Part shown: in pieces, positions 21,683 through 33,171 of the stretch
Position numbering within the stretch: position 1 is the first letter of the stretch
How the letters are laid out: each line of letters opens with the position of its first letter
From: Archegozetes longisetosus
Taxonomy: Eukaryota > Arthropoda > Arachnida > Sarcoptiformes > Trhypochthoniidae
NCBI GenBank assembly: GCA_018873245.2
Contig: JAEMBT020000009.1
Coordinates: 1,674,001-1,738,000 of the forward strand
Reading direction: 5' to 3'
DNA length: 64,000 bases
Made by a program: the position numbers and the translations under genes
The notes under the pieces: generated by a model
What the model saw: only the letters and a program-made list of their open reading frames with translations
Told to the model about the DNA's origin: nothing
Databases searched by the model: none

Positions 21683-22998
21683 ATGTTTTTAAAAGTGCTT
21701 TTACTGCTTTCAATATCAATTCAAGTTTATTGTGACCGAAAAATAGTCTGTTACTGGCTTCACGACAATCCTGTTGAGGAAATAGATCCACATCTTTGTA
21801 CTCATATTCACTATGCGTTTGCAACATTAGATCACGACTCACTTCAAATGAGGTTTGAAAAGACAAATGAAGAACAAATTGTGAAACGAGTTAATATTCT
21901 GAGAACAGCTAATCCTAATCTGAAGCACATCTTAGCTCTTGGAGGAGGTGTAGATAGCGCCGGAGACAAATACTCTCGTATGGTATCCACCGCCCAATCG
22001 AGAGCAAGTTTTGTTCAACACTCGGTAGAATTCCTTAAAAAGTATAGTTTCGATGGTCTAGATCTTGATTGGGAATATCCGGCTTGTCCACAAACTAATT
22101 GTGATGCTGGTCACGCCTCTGATAAACCTAACTTTTCAGCACTTCTTAAAGTAATCAATAATTTTAAAGTTTAAGAATCTTAACTTTATTCTAGTATGAA
22201 TTTTGGATATTTTTAGGAATTAAGAGTTGCATTCGATAAACAATCACATAAACTATCACTATCTACTGCAGTAAATGCTGGCCAATGGTTAGCAGATAAG
22301 GCATATGATTATTCTGTGCTGAATAGGTATTATAGAAATCAGTAGAATTTTACCCAAAATTTTATTCACTTGAATGAATCCATTTTTCGCAAATTTGATG
22401 TTAACATTCAGTGTTCTCGACTACGTAAATATCATGACCTACGATAACGCCGGAATGTGGGCTAAAAAGACTGGACATCATGCGGACTTTGACTGGGTTA
22501 AAACTTCGATGAACTGGTGGTCAACACATATAACTAAAAGCAAACTTCTATTGGGTGTCCCCTTTTATGGCATATCATTCACATTGCAAGACCCAAGCCA
22601 ACACGGAATCGGAGCGCCAGTCACTGCAAGTGATGCCGAAACCTTTTTAAAGATTTGTAATGATGTCAAGAAAATGGCTGGAAGAAAGAGTATATACATC
22701 CTTATGGTTCAATTGCTTATAAAGGCAATCAATGGGTTGGTTATGATGATGCAAACAGAATAATGCAGTAAATAATTAGTTTAAGGTTTTCTAACAACAA
22801 GTGGATTTTAAAATATTTTCTCTCTTCAGAAAAGCCCAATGGGTTCGTGAGAACGATTTCGGTGGGGTTTTAATTTGGGAAATCAGTCAAGACGATATCA
22901 AAGGCACGTGTTGCGCAACTAATAGACCACTTATAAGAGCAGTTAACTATGGATTATTCCAAACAGGTTCTGCTCCAAGTACTTATCAATGCGAATAA
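21683..22998 (+). CDS. GH18 chitinase 1 (frameshift in exon 3)
   Basis: A secreted family 18 glycosidase acting on chitin, similar to mite Der f 15/18-type proteins. Exons are 21683-22150, 22217-22326, 22412-22767 and 22830-22998, at the same intron positions as the paralogue at 46703. The signal peptide is MFLKVLLLLSISIQVYC, followed by the first barrel strand KIVCYW. The catalytic strand DGLDLDWEYPAC has the full DxDxE triad. Later landmarks are NIMTYDNAGMW and GVPFYG. No chitin-binding domain is attached. A one-base deletion relative to the paralogue lies in the AAAA run at about 22671-22674 and shifts the last third of exon 3 out of frame. This is either a recent pseudogene or an assembly error; similar indels in other genes here favour error. 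Confidence 0.85.
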
Positions 22999-23742
22999 AA
23001 ATTTGACTTACTGTTTGATTTTAACAAGCAAAAAAGTTATCAAATGAATTGATAATAAAATTAAATTTATCGGCATTGAATGTGCAATTATCATGTTTTC
23101 TAATTTATTAACCCAAGATGCCGTGAAGTTAAATACTTTGTTGAATGCGGCTCGATGGTGGCACTAGTATCGAACTGAAATGTTACTTAAATAAATTTAT
23201 GAAGTAAAGGTTTATTGATGGGATAGAATTTAAATAGAAAACCCATAAGAGCAATAAAATCAACTTGTTTCCGAGCAATTCATCAATGTTAACGAAATAT
23301 TGAGATTAGTCTTACCACCTATTCTTCATTTGAATCCTGTAAAAAATATCACAGGGGATACCCTTATATATTCCTTTTAAAATTTATTATTCTTTAGTTG
23401 ATGACTATCAGTAATCAATTACATCATTTTATCGGTCAATATTTATTGTTATTAAATTTATTAAAACACGAATATTTTTGCTTAGTTTAAAAATGTCAAG
23501 ACAGTACAGAATAAAGTGCAAACTCTAATCAGGAGTTTTTGTTATAAACAAATATTAAGAAAAAATTATTAAAAAGTTTGTTCTTTATAAGTGATGCACT
23601 ACCGGAACAAACAACCTAAACAAAAAATTGTTTCAATTTCGTTATCCTAATTAAGCATCAAATGTATTGATTTAATTTCATTTCTATTTATAGATCTTGT
23701 ACATTTACTGTTTAATTTCCTGTTTTCAATTCCTGTCTGCAC
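22999..23742. other. Intergenic
   Basis: The 3' flank of chitinase 1 with no further gene recognised. Confidence 0.5.
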
Positions 23743-23947
23743 TAGGGTGATCACCGGTCTCGGTTTTGAGGGGACAGTCCCGCCTTTTTAAAGATAAAAG
23801 GCAGAAATCCCGTCAGACCAAAAACTCTCGACGGGACAATTATTTGTCCCGTTTTTCCTCTTTCATTTTGAAAAATGTGTTTATAAAAATAATTCTCAGA
23901 AATTCAAACATTGAATTTATTTTACAAATGATAAAGTGGTCACCCTA
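23743..23947. mobile_element. hAT-type MITE, copy 3 (internally deleted)
   Basis: The element runs TAGGGTGATCACC to GGTCACCCTA and is flanked by an 8-bp duplication with one mismatch (GTCTGCAC at 23735-23742, GTCTGTAC at 23948-23955). Its left 190 bp match copy 2. The rest is deleted, leaving 205 bp. The open frame inside it is not a gene. Confidence 0.9.
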
Positions 23948-23955
23948 GTCTGTAC

Positions 23956-25130
23956 ACCTGTACACTGAGCTCGATCCTGTTCAATATAGGAAGATCCTGT
24001 ACAGATGCTAAGTCTAGTTACAAAACATTAGGTTTTGAACAGTTAAAAAATAAGTAATGATTACGTTATAACAACACTTGTGATTATATAACTAGAGAAG
24101 ACTTGGGAAATATGGCAAATAACAAGAACCTATTCAATTAATTCAATGTTATGACTTTTATCCTTGGACAGAACTAAATAGACTTTATCATCACTTATTT
24201 ATTCTGTAGAATACTTGTTTCTGATACAACTTTGTTTCAAAAAGTAGGAATTTTTTAAATGCCTATGAAATTCAAAGAGATGAGCCAATAAGATGAAATT
24301 CACCCATGAGGTGAAAATTATACTCTCAACCACAACTATAAAACTTTGAGATCTTATCTCAAAATACTTTCTATTAAATCTAATCTCTTTAATTTGATGA
24401 GATACAGAGCCCTAAATCAAGTCAAGTAATAAGAACTGAATCTGATCTGTGATTTGAGTTTTTCGATACAATCTGTAGCAAATACAACTTCTTTCATATT
24501 GTCCAGACTTTGTTAGTAAAAAAATTTAGGTTTTGATTGAGTTATAGCTCTGAAAATTTTCTACTGTCTCGCTATCCTTTAGACGTATACTTTACTTTGA
24601 GATCATCATGTAATATCTTCGACTTATTTATTGCAGTCCTACAGATGATATACTAAAAATCTGCTCAATTTTTGTTCTTATTTGAAATAAATATGTCATG
24701 AATTTCACGTATTTTCGTGTTAGTAGCGAATGCGAATGTCTATTTGAAGTTATAGGCTAAGTTAGAGGACACAACTTGAAATTGATAAAAGTTAAACAAA
24801 TATAAGTTGTATTGATTAAAACTCCTTTAAAGGGTTCACATCAGTATATCATAAGTTTGTTGCACCACAAATGAAGCCTTTTCACTATCAAATAATTCGT
24901 ATAAAACTACAGTAAAGCTCATAATCATAGGACCACCTAATATTCTTAAAAATTCTACATTTAATCAAATGATTTAAGAGCCATTTTTGTATTTATCTTT
25001 ATTGCCTAACAATAGATTAGAATATAGAAATTTATGCCAATCGCCCCATGGATTACCGAGTAACCCAACAAAAACTCAAATTTGATATGTGCATAATTAA
25101 AAGACCACTTTTAATCTTAGTTAATTACTC
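23956..25130. other. Intergenic, nothing recognised
   Basis: AT-rich sequence without a supportable exon or repeat. Confidence 0.5.
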
Positions 25131-25139
25131 ATGATTAAG

Positions 25140-25850
25140 ACTTTGTGTGGCCATCTTTTTTAAAAGTTACATCAAAAACCCTATTAGGCATAGTATTAAT
25201 TAGATTCCTAAGGGTATCTAACGAAATTTTTGATCACTCATCACGGATTGCAGCCTTCAATTCCCAGACGTTACTATACTGGCGGCCATTCGCATAAACC
25301 CCCTGACTAGAATACCCCAAAGATTCTCAATCGGATTAAGATCCAGACTTTTCGCTGGCCACTTCATTTGATTGACTCCGATGGCCGAAGACTATTCTAA
25401 AACGGCCCGCGCGGTATGTATCGCCGCATTATCCTGCTGAAATATCCAGTCCCGGCCACCGATTTCGGCTCCTTCGGTAATAGATGATCTTCTAGAACTT
25501 TACGATAACCTGAAGAATTAAGCCGACCATTAATAAACACAATATCCGTTGTGCCGTTCTAACTAAAGGCCTCTCAAACCATTACCGATCCACCACCATG
25601 AACATTCCTTGAGAATATTTCGGGCTCTTTCCGGAGGTCAGACCAATAATATTGCATACCGTCTAAACCGTCGAGATAAAACTTTTTTTTCGTCACTCCA
25701 GATGATATTTCGCCATTTTTGCCCGATTCAATGTAGGATTTTGCCCATTCTATTCGGGCCTGTTTATGTACGGGCTTCAATGATGGTTTTCCGCACCTTT
25801 TTGTGTATTTATGGTTGAGAGGTTCATTGAGTACCATTTTTATTGTTGTA
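25140..25850 (-). pseudogene. Tc1-like transposase fossil
   Basis: The minus strand carries the C-terminal two-thirds of a Tc1-type transposase in several frames. It begins in the DNA-binding/catalytic linker (KPSLKPVHKQARIEWAKSY), continues through LDGLDGMQYYWSDLRKEPEI and GGGSVMV, then shifts frame through INGRLNSSGYRKVLEDHLLP, QQDNAAIHTA (second catalytic D) and SLDLNPIENLWG (catalytic E). Several frameshifts and stops make it inactive. The N-terminal helix-turn-helix is missing and no TIRs could be paired. It is a different subfamily from the 13542-14585 transposase. Confidence 0.85.
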
Positions 25851-25859
25851 TTTGTTTGA

Positions 25860-26571
25860 AAATAACAATAAAATCCACATTACCAGTAACCTGTCTTATA
25901 ATTTTGTACATATGAGAATCTAGATTCTTCCGGATAAGCTCTTATTCGGCGCATGATTATTGCCTAATGTCACTTAATGGCATACTATTGAATTAATATG
26001 TCTACAAAAATTTGTGATAAAACTATTAAATTAACATTGAAATTTCAAAGAATATTTAGTCGTCTTATAATTATGAGCCTCACTGTAAATTCTCAGTATT
26101 TTCGAAACACTGTTTATAAACTTTCTCATTTCTTAAAGTGATTCGGTAGCGTTATTTTGTTTAAATACTTTTTTCATATATTATAACTTGAATTTCTCAA
26201 ATTTTATTAAATAAGATATAGCTTATTTGATAAAATATGATATTAATAAACTTACACTTGCATTTGAATCAAAATAATATGTGAGTTGAATATTAATAAC
26301 TTTTAACTACTTTCCACACATATTGCAACTCATATGAATAAAAATTTATTGAGAAAGCCCAACATTAGTCCTCTAAATGAAGTGTTAGACTCAACTTTGT
26401 CGTTAAAGCATAACTTCACTCGAGAATATCCTGTAAACTCTTTATGACTTATGTAGAAAAACATTCTTCATTCTGTTTCATTCAGAATAAATTGATGCAT
26501 AGACTCCGATTTTGTAACTACATTATCATTTTAATTTTTATAATATAAATTAAGATTAATATTTTTCAAAA
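25860..26571. other. Intergenic, upstream of GH16-like gene A
   Basis: AT-rich sequence with no exon recognised. The promoter of the downstream gene should lie in its last 150 bp. Confidence 0.45.
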
Positions 26572-27793
26572 ATGATATATTTGCTTTTTTTCGTTAATAA
26601 TGATGGTTTGTGTAACTTCATGTTATCAATTGATCGAAGTATTCAGTGACGATTTCAATGAGAGCACTATAAACACTAAGGATAAATGGGATTTTATCGG
26701 TTTGTACTTAATAGATATTTTGATTGTTTAAACATTGAATACTCTTTTGATTAAGTCAATTCTTAAAAAGAACTAATTCAGTAATCAAATCAATTTTTAG
26801 GTTATAAAAAAAAATATATTCATATCAAAATCTAATCTGTACCTCAATGTGAATTATTCACAAATCAATGCGACTAAAGCCCATTATAATTATATCATGA
26901 ATATTATAAAAACTAAAAACAGCTGGACTTATGGCTTATTCGAAGTTAGGGCCAGCCTGGAATATAATAATGCATTCAGTTTAATTGGACTAAAAGCTAA
27001 GAATCCAAAGTATGGACCAGAATCAAGGAGTGGTAGAATAACCATAATCACATGTAATCAGCATTATCATAATGAACAAAGTTGTGAAGTATCTTCTACT
27101 TATGGAATTGATAAATTTGACTCAATCAAATTAAATAATAGTTTTAGCAATATTATTAAAACTGGTTTCCATGTGTTTGCTGTCGAATGGAATAGATATG
27201 AAATTATTTGGAAAATTGATGACTTTATTGTTCATAAATTAGATCTGTCGCAAAAGTTTTTTTGGTTAAATTCTGTTGGAAACTATGAGAAAATTGGACA
27301 ACCGTTTGATCATGACTTTGATTTGCATATACTTAGTGATAAACCGACAGAAACTTCGAATTTTGATCCGGATTTTAATCATTCGTCTTTCATCATAGAT
27401 TACGTTAGAGTTTCTCAGTTTAATGAAAGTCAAGATTATCACGCATTTGAAAAACAAAAAGAAACAGATTTGAATATATTGTTTACATTATTAATAGTTA
27501 TGCTGCTAATCATTATTTTTATTTTGATAGCGACTTTGAGAATTATTATTCCTAAATTTAAACATAAAATTGCTGATCAAATTAAAAAATATGATGATTT
27601 TATGGCTCAAAAAGATCTAAATTATGAAACAATTGTCGGCAATCACACAAATGACGAGGAAGACTATGAGAGAATTGATTATCAATATGTAATAAGAGAT
27701 GATAAATATCTTAAAATTGAACATCAGTTATCAAATACTGTTCAAACAAACGATGATACTCAAGCAGTTCAACAATATATTGAAATCTTTTAG
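26572..27793 (+). CDS. Membrane-anchored GH16-like protein A with YxxI-rich tail
   Basis: This has the fold of a family 16 beta-glucanase but probably only binds. Exon 1 is 26572-26699 and exon 2 is 26801-27793. Fold landmarks are EVFSDDFNES, SWTYGLFEVRASL, FHVFAVEWNRYEIIWKIDD, GQPFDHDFDLHI and FIIDYVRVSQF. Where enzymes have GEIDIME, this protein has GRITIIT, so both catalytic glutamates and the aspartate are lost. A transmembrane helix follows (ILFTLLIVMLLIIIFILIA). The tail of about 85 residues holds YETI and YERI ten residues apart (27623-27676), then YQYV, YLKI and YIEI. Two homopolymers (T7 at about 26585 and A9 at about 26806) are each one base too long to keep signal peptide, exon 1 and exon 2 in one frame; both may be read errors. 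Gene A is the first of three tandem copies. Confidence 0.75.
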
Positions 27794-28078
27794 ATTAGTA
27801 GAGTTTTATCTTGTAGTTTAATTAAAATGTTAAAACTTTTCTGTTTATATCAAAATGTCGTCAAAAACTTATTGTTTGTTTTCAAAATAAAATTAAAACA
27901 GATAAAAGAGTAGAGGATTTCTTCGAAATATTATAATAGATTTCATAAGTAATGTGTCGACACGTATCTTCCGATTCTGCGAAAATCAGTAGTTCTGGAA
28001 ATTAGCGATTCCGAAATCGATGTCGAGCGCGTAAAATGCAACAACTGAAAATAAAGTGTCAATAATTTCACATTCAAA

Positions 28079-29172
28079 ATGTTTTTGATATATTTTATAA
28101 TTTTATTATTAAATGCCAGTCGTACAGTATGTAAGTGGCAATTGATTTGGTTCGACAATTTCAATTACACAAACATTGATCGTGACAAATGGTTTGTTCA
28201 ACAAAGAACTAAAGGTTAGATTGGATCGTAAATGAAAGCATAATCAAAATAAAGCTTAACATCAGTTTTTAATGAATTATTATTTTCAGGCGAAGATTGT
28301 TTTTTATCGAGTGCAGTCGATGTGAATAACGGAACTCTTATTTTTAGGGCAGTCAAAAATGGTCACCTTAAGCAATCGATCAATGATAATATTGAAAATT
28401 GTCCAATTCATTCTAGTGGTATTTACTCAATACAAGCCTGGACTTATGGTAGATTCGAAATTAGGGCTACTTTTCAATCAAATACAGGTTTGAATGGATC
28501 AAAGTTTTGATTTGGTGAACACTTAACTTTTATACTTTCGAAGGAGACTCGCAAATATTGTTAAGACCTCAGCAGTACAAATATGGATTCAGTTCTAGTG
28601 ATGGAATTGTAATATTTTATGAGAATAATAAGAAATCCGGATTTGGATACTCTTATGGAGACAAAGCGCTGAATTTATTTCACTTAAATTATACAATGCA
28701 CCATACTATTCATAATGGGTTTCATATATTCGTTGTTGAATGGGATAAAAGTGGAATCAAATTTTTAATCAATGATCACTTGTATCATTACTTTAAATTT
28801 AATGCAAAGCTATACAGAAGTGATGAATTGGGAACTTATGAAGAAGTTGGCCAACCATTTGATCATAACTTTAATATATATTTTCAATCTTTTCCAACTC
28901 CAACCACAATATCTAATCAAATATATTCACAAATAGATTATGTGAAGGTATATAAGTGGCTAGAAACAGTTTCTAATCACAATGAAAGCAAATTGAGTAT
29001 TAATCATATGTTATTATTATTTACTATCATTTTGTCAATAGTTTCAATCGCATTATTTTGTTCTTTTGCTATACTATTAATGTATTATTGCTTAAAACTT
29101 TCAAAACTTTTGAAGAGAAATAGAGCTCATATGAAAGAGTATGATACAAATGGATTTGAGTTAGCGATTTGA
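28079..29172 (+). CDS. Membrane-anchored GH16-like protein B
   Basis: Three exons (28079-28214, 28290-28487, 28544-29172) join in phase to give 320 residues with no frame defects. The signal peptide is MFLIYFIILLLNASRTVC. The GH16 start reads WQLIWFDNFNYTN, then AWTYGRFEIRATF. The catalytic strand position reads DGIVIFY instead of GEIDIME. FHIFVVEWDKSGIKFLIND, GQPFDHNFNIY and QIDYVKVYKW complete the fold. The transmembrane helix is LLLFTIILSIVSIALFCSFA, and the tail of about 30 residues is basic, without the YxxI series of gene A. A binding rather than hydrolytic role is inferred from the lost acids and from the known dead GH16 domains of arthropod beta-1,3-glucan recognition proteins. Confidence 0.82.
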
Positions 29173-29443
29173 CAACAATAAATGAAATAATTTAAAGATG
29201 AATTTCAAATCAAAGACCTTATTTAACACATCATATTTGACGATAAAAAACAGAATTTTCATAAACGAGATAGCTCGCATCCTGTTATTCACATGGCTTC
29301 TCTTTCAAGAGTAAATGGAGGATAAATTCGAAATTAAGCCAAAGGCACTTCACACGAATGACGGATGCAGGAAACTAGAGATAACTGAACATTCAGCTGA
29401 CAACAAATTACTAAATAATTGTTAAAATGAGCTCGATACTAAA

Positions 29444-30669
29444 ATGTTTGACTTGATCGATTGCGTGGTTCTAGCATTAAATATTAGTTATATATTATGT
29501 GAGTGGCAGTTGATTTGGTCCGATCAGTTCAATCACATAGACAATAACAAGTGGTTTGTGGAAAGACGATATTCAGGCCAGTTTGCATTTGAAAACGTTA
29601 AATCATTGCACTTGTATTCAATTTTATTATATTACAACTATTAGATGGTACTTGTTTTTCCCCAAATTCGGCTCACATAAATAATGGGACTCTCAATATA
29701 AAGGCTGTTATAAATCCTGATTATAAAGTCATTAGTAGTGATAGCGCTGATACCAGTAATTGTCCGCTCTATTCAACTAGCATTTATTCAATGCAAAACT
29801 GGACTTATGGAAAATTTGAGATTAAAGCTTTGTTTCACTCGAACACAGGTAATAAAATGAATTTCAAATCAAATTTTCAAATGACGAAAGAGAAAAAAGA
29901 AACGTTCAATGTACCTATGTTAAGTATTTATGATTTGATGAGTGGTATCAATATAGGTTATAATGTATTATGATTTCAACTCCGAAACATTAGTTTTGTC
30001 GTTTGTATTCATAATTGAATGACTCTCTCATGCGTGTTGTAATTCAAGCAAAGTTTCTATTGCTTTACAGGAGACGCTCAAATATTGTTAAGACCTCAAT
30101 CGTTGATGTATGAATCCAATTCTGAAAGCGTGTCAGTAATAATATTTCATAAATTCGGATTTGGGTATTCATATGGAGTGAATACTAAGAACTTGTTTCC
30201 ATTAGACTATGAAACACGTCACCAAATTCAAGATGATTTTCACGTATTCACTGTTGAATGGGATAAGAATGGGATAAATTTTATAATCGACAATAAATTA
30301 TATCATAATTTCAAGTTTGATCAAAAGCTATACAGAAATGATAAACTGGGGACTTATGAACAAATCGGACAACCTTTTGATCAAAACTTGAATCTTTACA
30401 TTCAAACTTTTGCAAATTCTAGAACAAGACCAAATGAAACCATATTGCAAGTGGATTATGTCAAAGTATACAAATGGTTGCAAACTGTTTCTAATGAAGA
30501 TAATAAGTATAAAGTCAATATATATCATGTTTTACTAACTCTCACTATTATTTTGTCGATTATTTCTATTGCACTGTTTTGTTTTATTTCTGTCATATCC
30601 ATATTCTTTCGCTTAAAACTTTCGAAACTTCCAAAACGAAGTAGAATTTACAGAAAAGAGCATAAATAA
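29444..30669 (+). CDS. Membrane-anchored GH16-like protein C
   Basis: This is the third tandem copy, probably with exons 29444-29576, 29645-29848 and 30071-30669 (311 residues if all three join). Landmarks are WQLIWSDQFNHIDNNKW, NWTYGKFEIKALF, FHVFTVEWDKNGINFIID, GQPFDQNLNLY and QVDYVKVYKW. The catalytic strand position reads SVSVIIF, so the acids are again absent. The transmembrane helix is VLLTLTIILSIISIALFCFI and the tail is short and basic. Exon 1 ends at CAG|gccagt, so intron 1 would be GC-AG rather than GT-AG, or the donor is mutated and the gene damaged. Intron 2 (222 bp) is longer than in gene B (56 bp). Confidence 0.74.
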
Positions 30670-31169
30670 TTCTTCTTTTGAATAATTTTTAGCAAATTAA
30701 AGCAATATTGTTTTTGGTTTTATTTGACTGGTATTCTTTTATAACGTAAATTTAAAAACTTGATCCCTAAAACTCGAGTTTTCAAGAATCTTTTTGCGAT
30801 CTTATGGATCTTTGCTTTTGATTCGGATCCTATAAAAATGAGGTGAACTCACCCAAAAGTCAGAAAAATATGTTCGAAAAATTTTAAAAGCAAGTTACTT
30901 TTAGAATAAAAGTAATTTTCGTTACTTTTTATAGAATTGTTTCCATAAAATGACTCCAATTGGTACTCATGAATGAAAAAAATTAACTCCACTTCGAGTT
31001 AGAAATGTTTTTTACAATTCAAACCGACCATCACATGATAGAGCGTCAATCAATTTATCTCTTAAATTGTCGCTCACATATTGTTTACTATAAGGTTTTG
31101 CTGTTATGTTAATACAAATCATGCCAGAAATATATGGATATTCTTAACTATTGTTTCTTTACCTTCGGT
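30670..31169. other. Intergenic
   Basis: The 3' flank of the GH16-like cluster. No gene was recognised. Confidence 0.5.
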
Positions 31170-31615
31170 TCAATGAAGAACTCTATTCAACAAGACAAGT
31201 GAAACTCTCCCTCCAATTTTTTCAAAGCATTTTTCAATTGATGCCATGGTTTATTCATATCTTCAGTCATGTATTCAATAGTATTCGAGGACTAGTTTTG
31301 TTAAGCGAATCGAGTCATATCATGATCAACATCGAGAGTAACTATTCTCTTATAGGGTATTTTATTGCATAACTGTTTGGTCACATTACTACTGCCTGAA
31401 CCGGTATCCACTATTATGTCAAATACTCTACAAATCAAAGTTCTTTAAACGTTTTATATTGATAAAAGAATTAATAGTCTATTCTAATAGTCTAATAATC
31501 TAAAATGTCATACAAACTTAGTTGGATTATCTCTTAATAAGCTTTCCATTAATTGGTTTCGATGACTTCTTTGTGAATCATTGACATTATTATAAAGATG
31601 TGCCACATGTGCCAT
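31170..31615 (-). pseudogene. Truncated JHAMT-like methyltransferase copy
   Basis: This is a broken duplicate of the gene at 32178-33171. On the minus strand an ATG at 31615 begins a homologous first exon (MAHVAHLYNNVNDSQ, compare MAFVSHQYNYVNKAQ). After an intron ending ttgtag there is the motif I region (DIIVDTGSGSGNVTKQL) and the following strand, with shifts and stops. Similarity ends at about 31170, so the second half of the protein is missing. Confidence 0.82.
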
Positions 31616-31639
31616 TATTGAGTTATCTATAAATTAACA

Positions 31640-32177
31640 TTAAATGTAGGTTTTCCCTATGATTCGGATAAAACCTTCGATGAAATTCATTTTGAATTTA
31701 AATTAGAATTACGAGACTTTAGAGATTAGACTCATATCTTGAAATTGAAGGTTAAAACTAATTCAAGGCTTGAGAAGAAAATATCAAATTATTTGTCAAA
31801 ATAAATGAAATGAAGTCATATTTATTAAATGCTATGAATAATGCTTAGAATATAAATTATACTTTTTATACTACGGATAATCTTGAAAGACAGTTATAAG
31901 CTCAGCGTAATTCAAGGCTTGTTCACTAGTACTGTAGTGTTTCAAACGGATCTAAAACATTGAGAAAAGGTTGGTTTATGATCGTCAATTCTTCTTGACA
32001 ACAAATTGTATAGAAAATATTTTTGCACCAAAAAATTCAAATTCTTGATCAAAGTAAGTTCTGTCACGATGAATTAACCACAAGTTTAGTAATAAGTTCT
32101 TTATTATAAAACACAATTTTAGTTTATACGGTGTTTGTTGCACAATTCGTAGATAAGAATTACATTTAACTCAAACT
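31640..32177. other. Intergenic
   Basis: Spacer between the truncated and intact methyltransferase copies. Nothing else is supported. Confidence 0.5.
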
Positions 32178-33171
32178 TCATTTCTTATTACCTATAAATC
32201 TTAACTGACAATAACTAACATTTACACCACTTTTGTCACTTTCCAAGAATTCTTTATAAACATTAGGCTTAAACTCTTGATCCCGACCTAGAAACCATTT
32301 GTCAAACACGGCACTTTTGAATTCAGAATTGTCAGTAAAAATTTCTCGAAATTCTGGATTTTTATTCTTAAGATAAATTTTATAAAGTTTTGGTAATGCT
32401 GGAAAAATTCCTGTCAAATAGAACAGAAACGAAAACAATGTTTTTCCCATCAAACACTTCTTATATAAGACACATTACCTGCAAAAATATTTCTATCGCA
32501 AAAACAATCTGAATAGTTAACTCTTCCGGACTTGAGCTCTATTCCTGCATCAGTAAAAAGTTTCACCCAAATTTCGAGCTGTTCATCAATTGATGGAAAT
32601 TTCATGAAATTTTCTTCCAACTCTTTGCTTAAGTTTTGTGTCACATCGAATATCGCAGTTATATTAATATGAATTTGTCCATTTTTTGCCAAAAGTCTAC
32701 TGATATTTTTTGCAGCCGTTTCCTTGTCATCGACCCAATGGAGCACCCGATTTGAGAAAACAAGTGAAACCCTTCCCTCTAATCGTTTCAAAGTAGTGTC
32801 CAATTGATCCCATGGTTTACTCACATCTTCAGTCATATATTCAATAGTGTCCGATGAATAGTTTTGTTGAGCGAATTCAGTCATATTATGGTCAATATCG
32901 AGAGCAATTATCTTCTTATGTCGTATTCTATTCGACAACTGTTTGGTCACATTACCACTGCCTGAACCAATGTCCACAATTAAATCAAATATTCTGTAGT
33001 CAAACATAAAGTATTAAGTAAAACAAAAATAGTTAACTTAGTAATAAATGTTATGCGTGAAATGCAAACTGACTCATCTGGATTTTGACGAGATAAAATT
33101 TCTATTAATTGATTGGCATCATTTATTTGCGCTTTATTCACATAATTATATTGATGCGAAACGAATGCCAT
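32178..33171 (-). CDS. JHAMT-like SAM-dependent methyltransferase
   Basis: A class I methyltransferase of the family annotated in mites as juvenile-hormone-acid-methyltransferase-like. Three exons (33074-33171, 32479-32993, 32178-32410) join in phase to 281 residues, the usual size. The start is MAFVSHQYNYVNKAQ. SAM-binding motif I is VDIGSGSGNVTKQL, motif II lies around IIALDIDHNM, and SLVFSNRVLHWVDDKE is the motif IV/post-motif region shared with JHAMT. It is cytosolic with no signal peptide. Whether the substrate is really a juvenile hormone or farnesoic acid cannot be told: mites have expanded this family and chelicerates are thought to lack insect JH III. The truncated duplicate next to it fits an expanding family. 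Confidence 0.83.
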
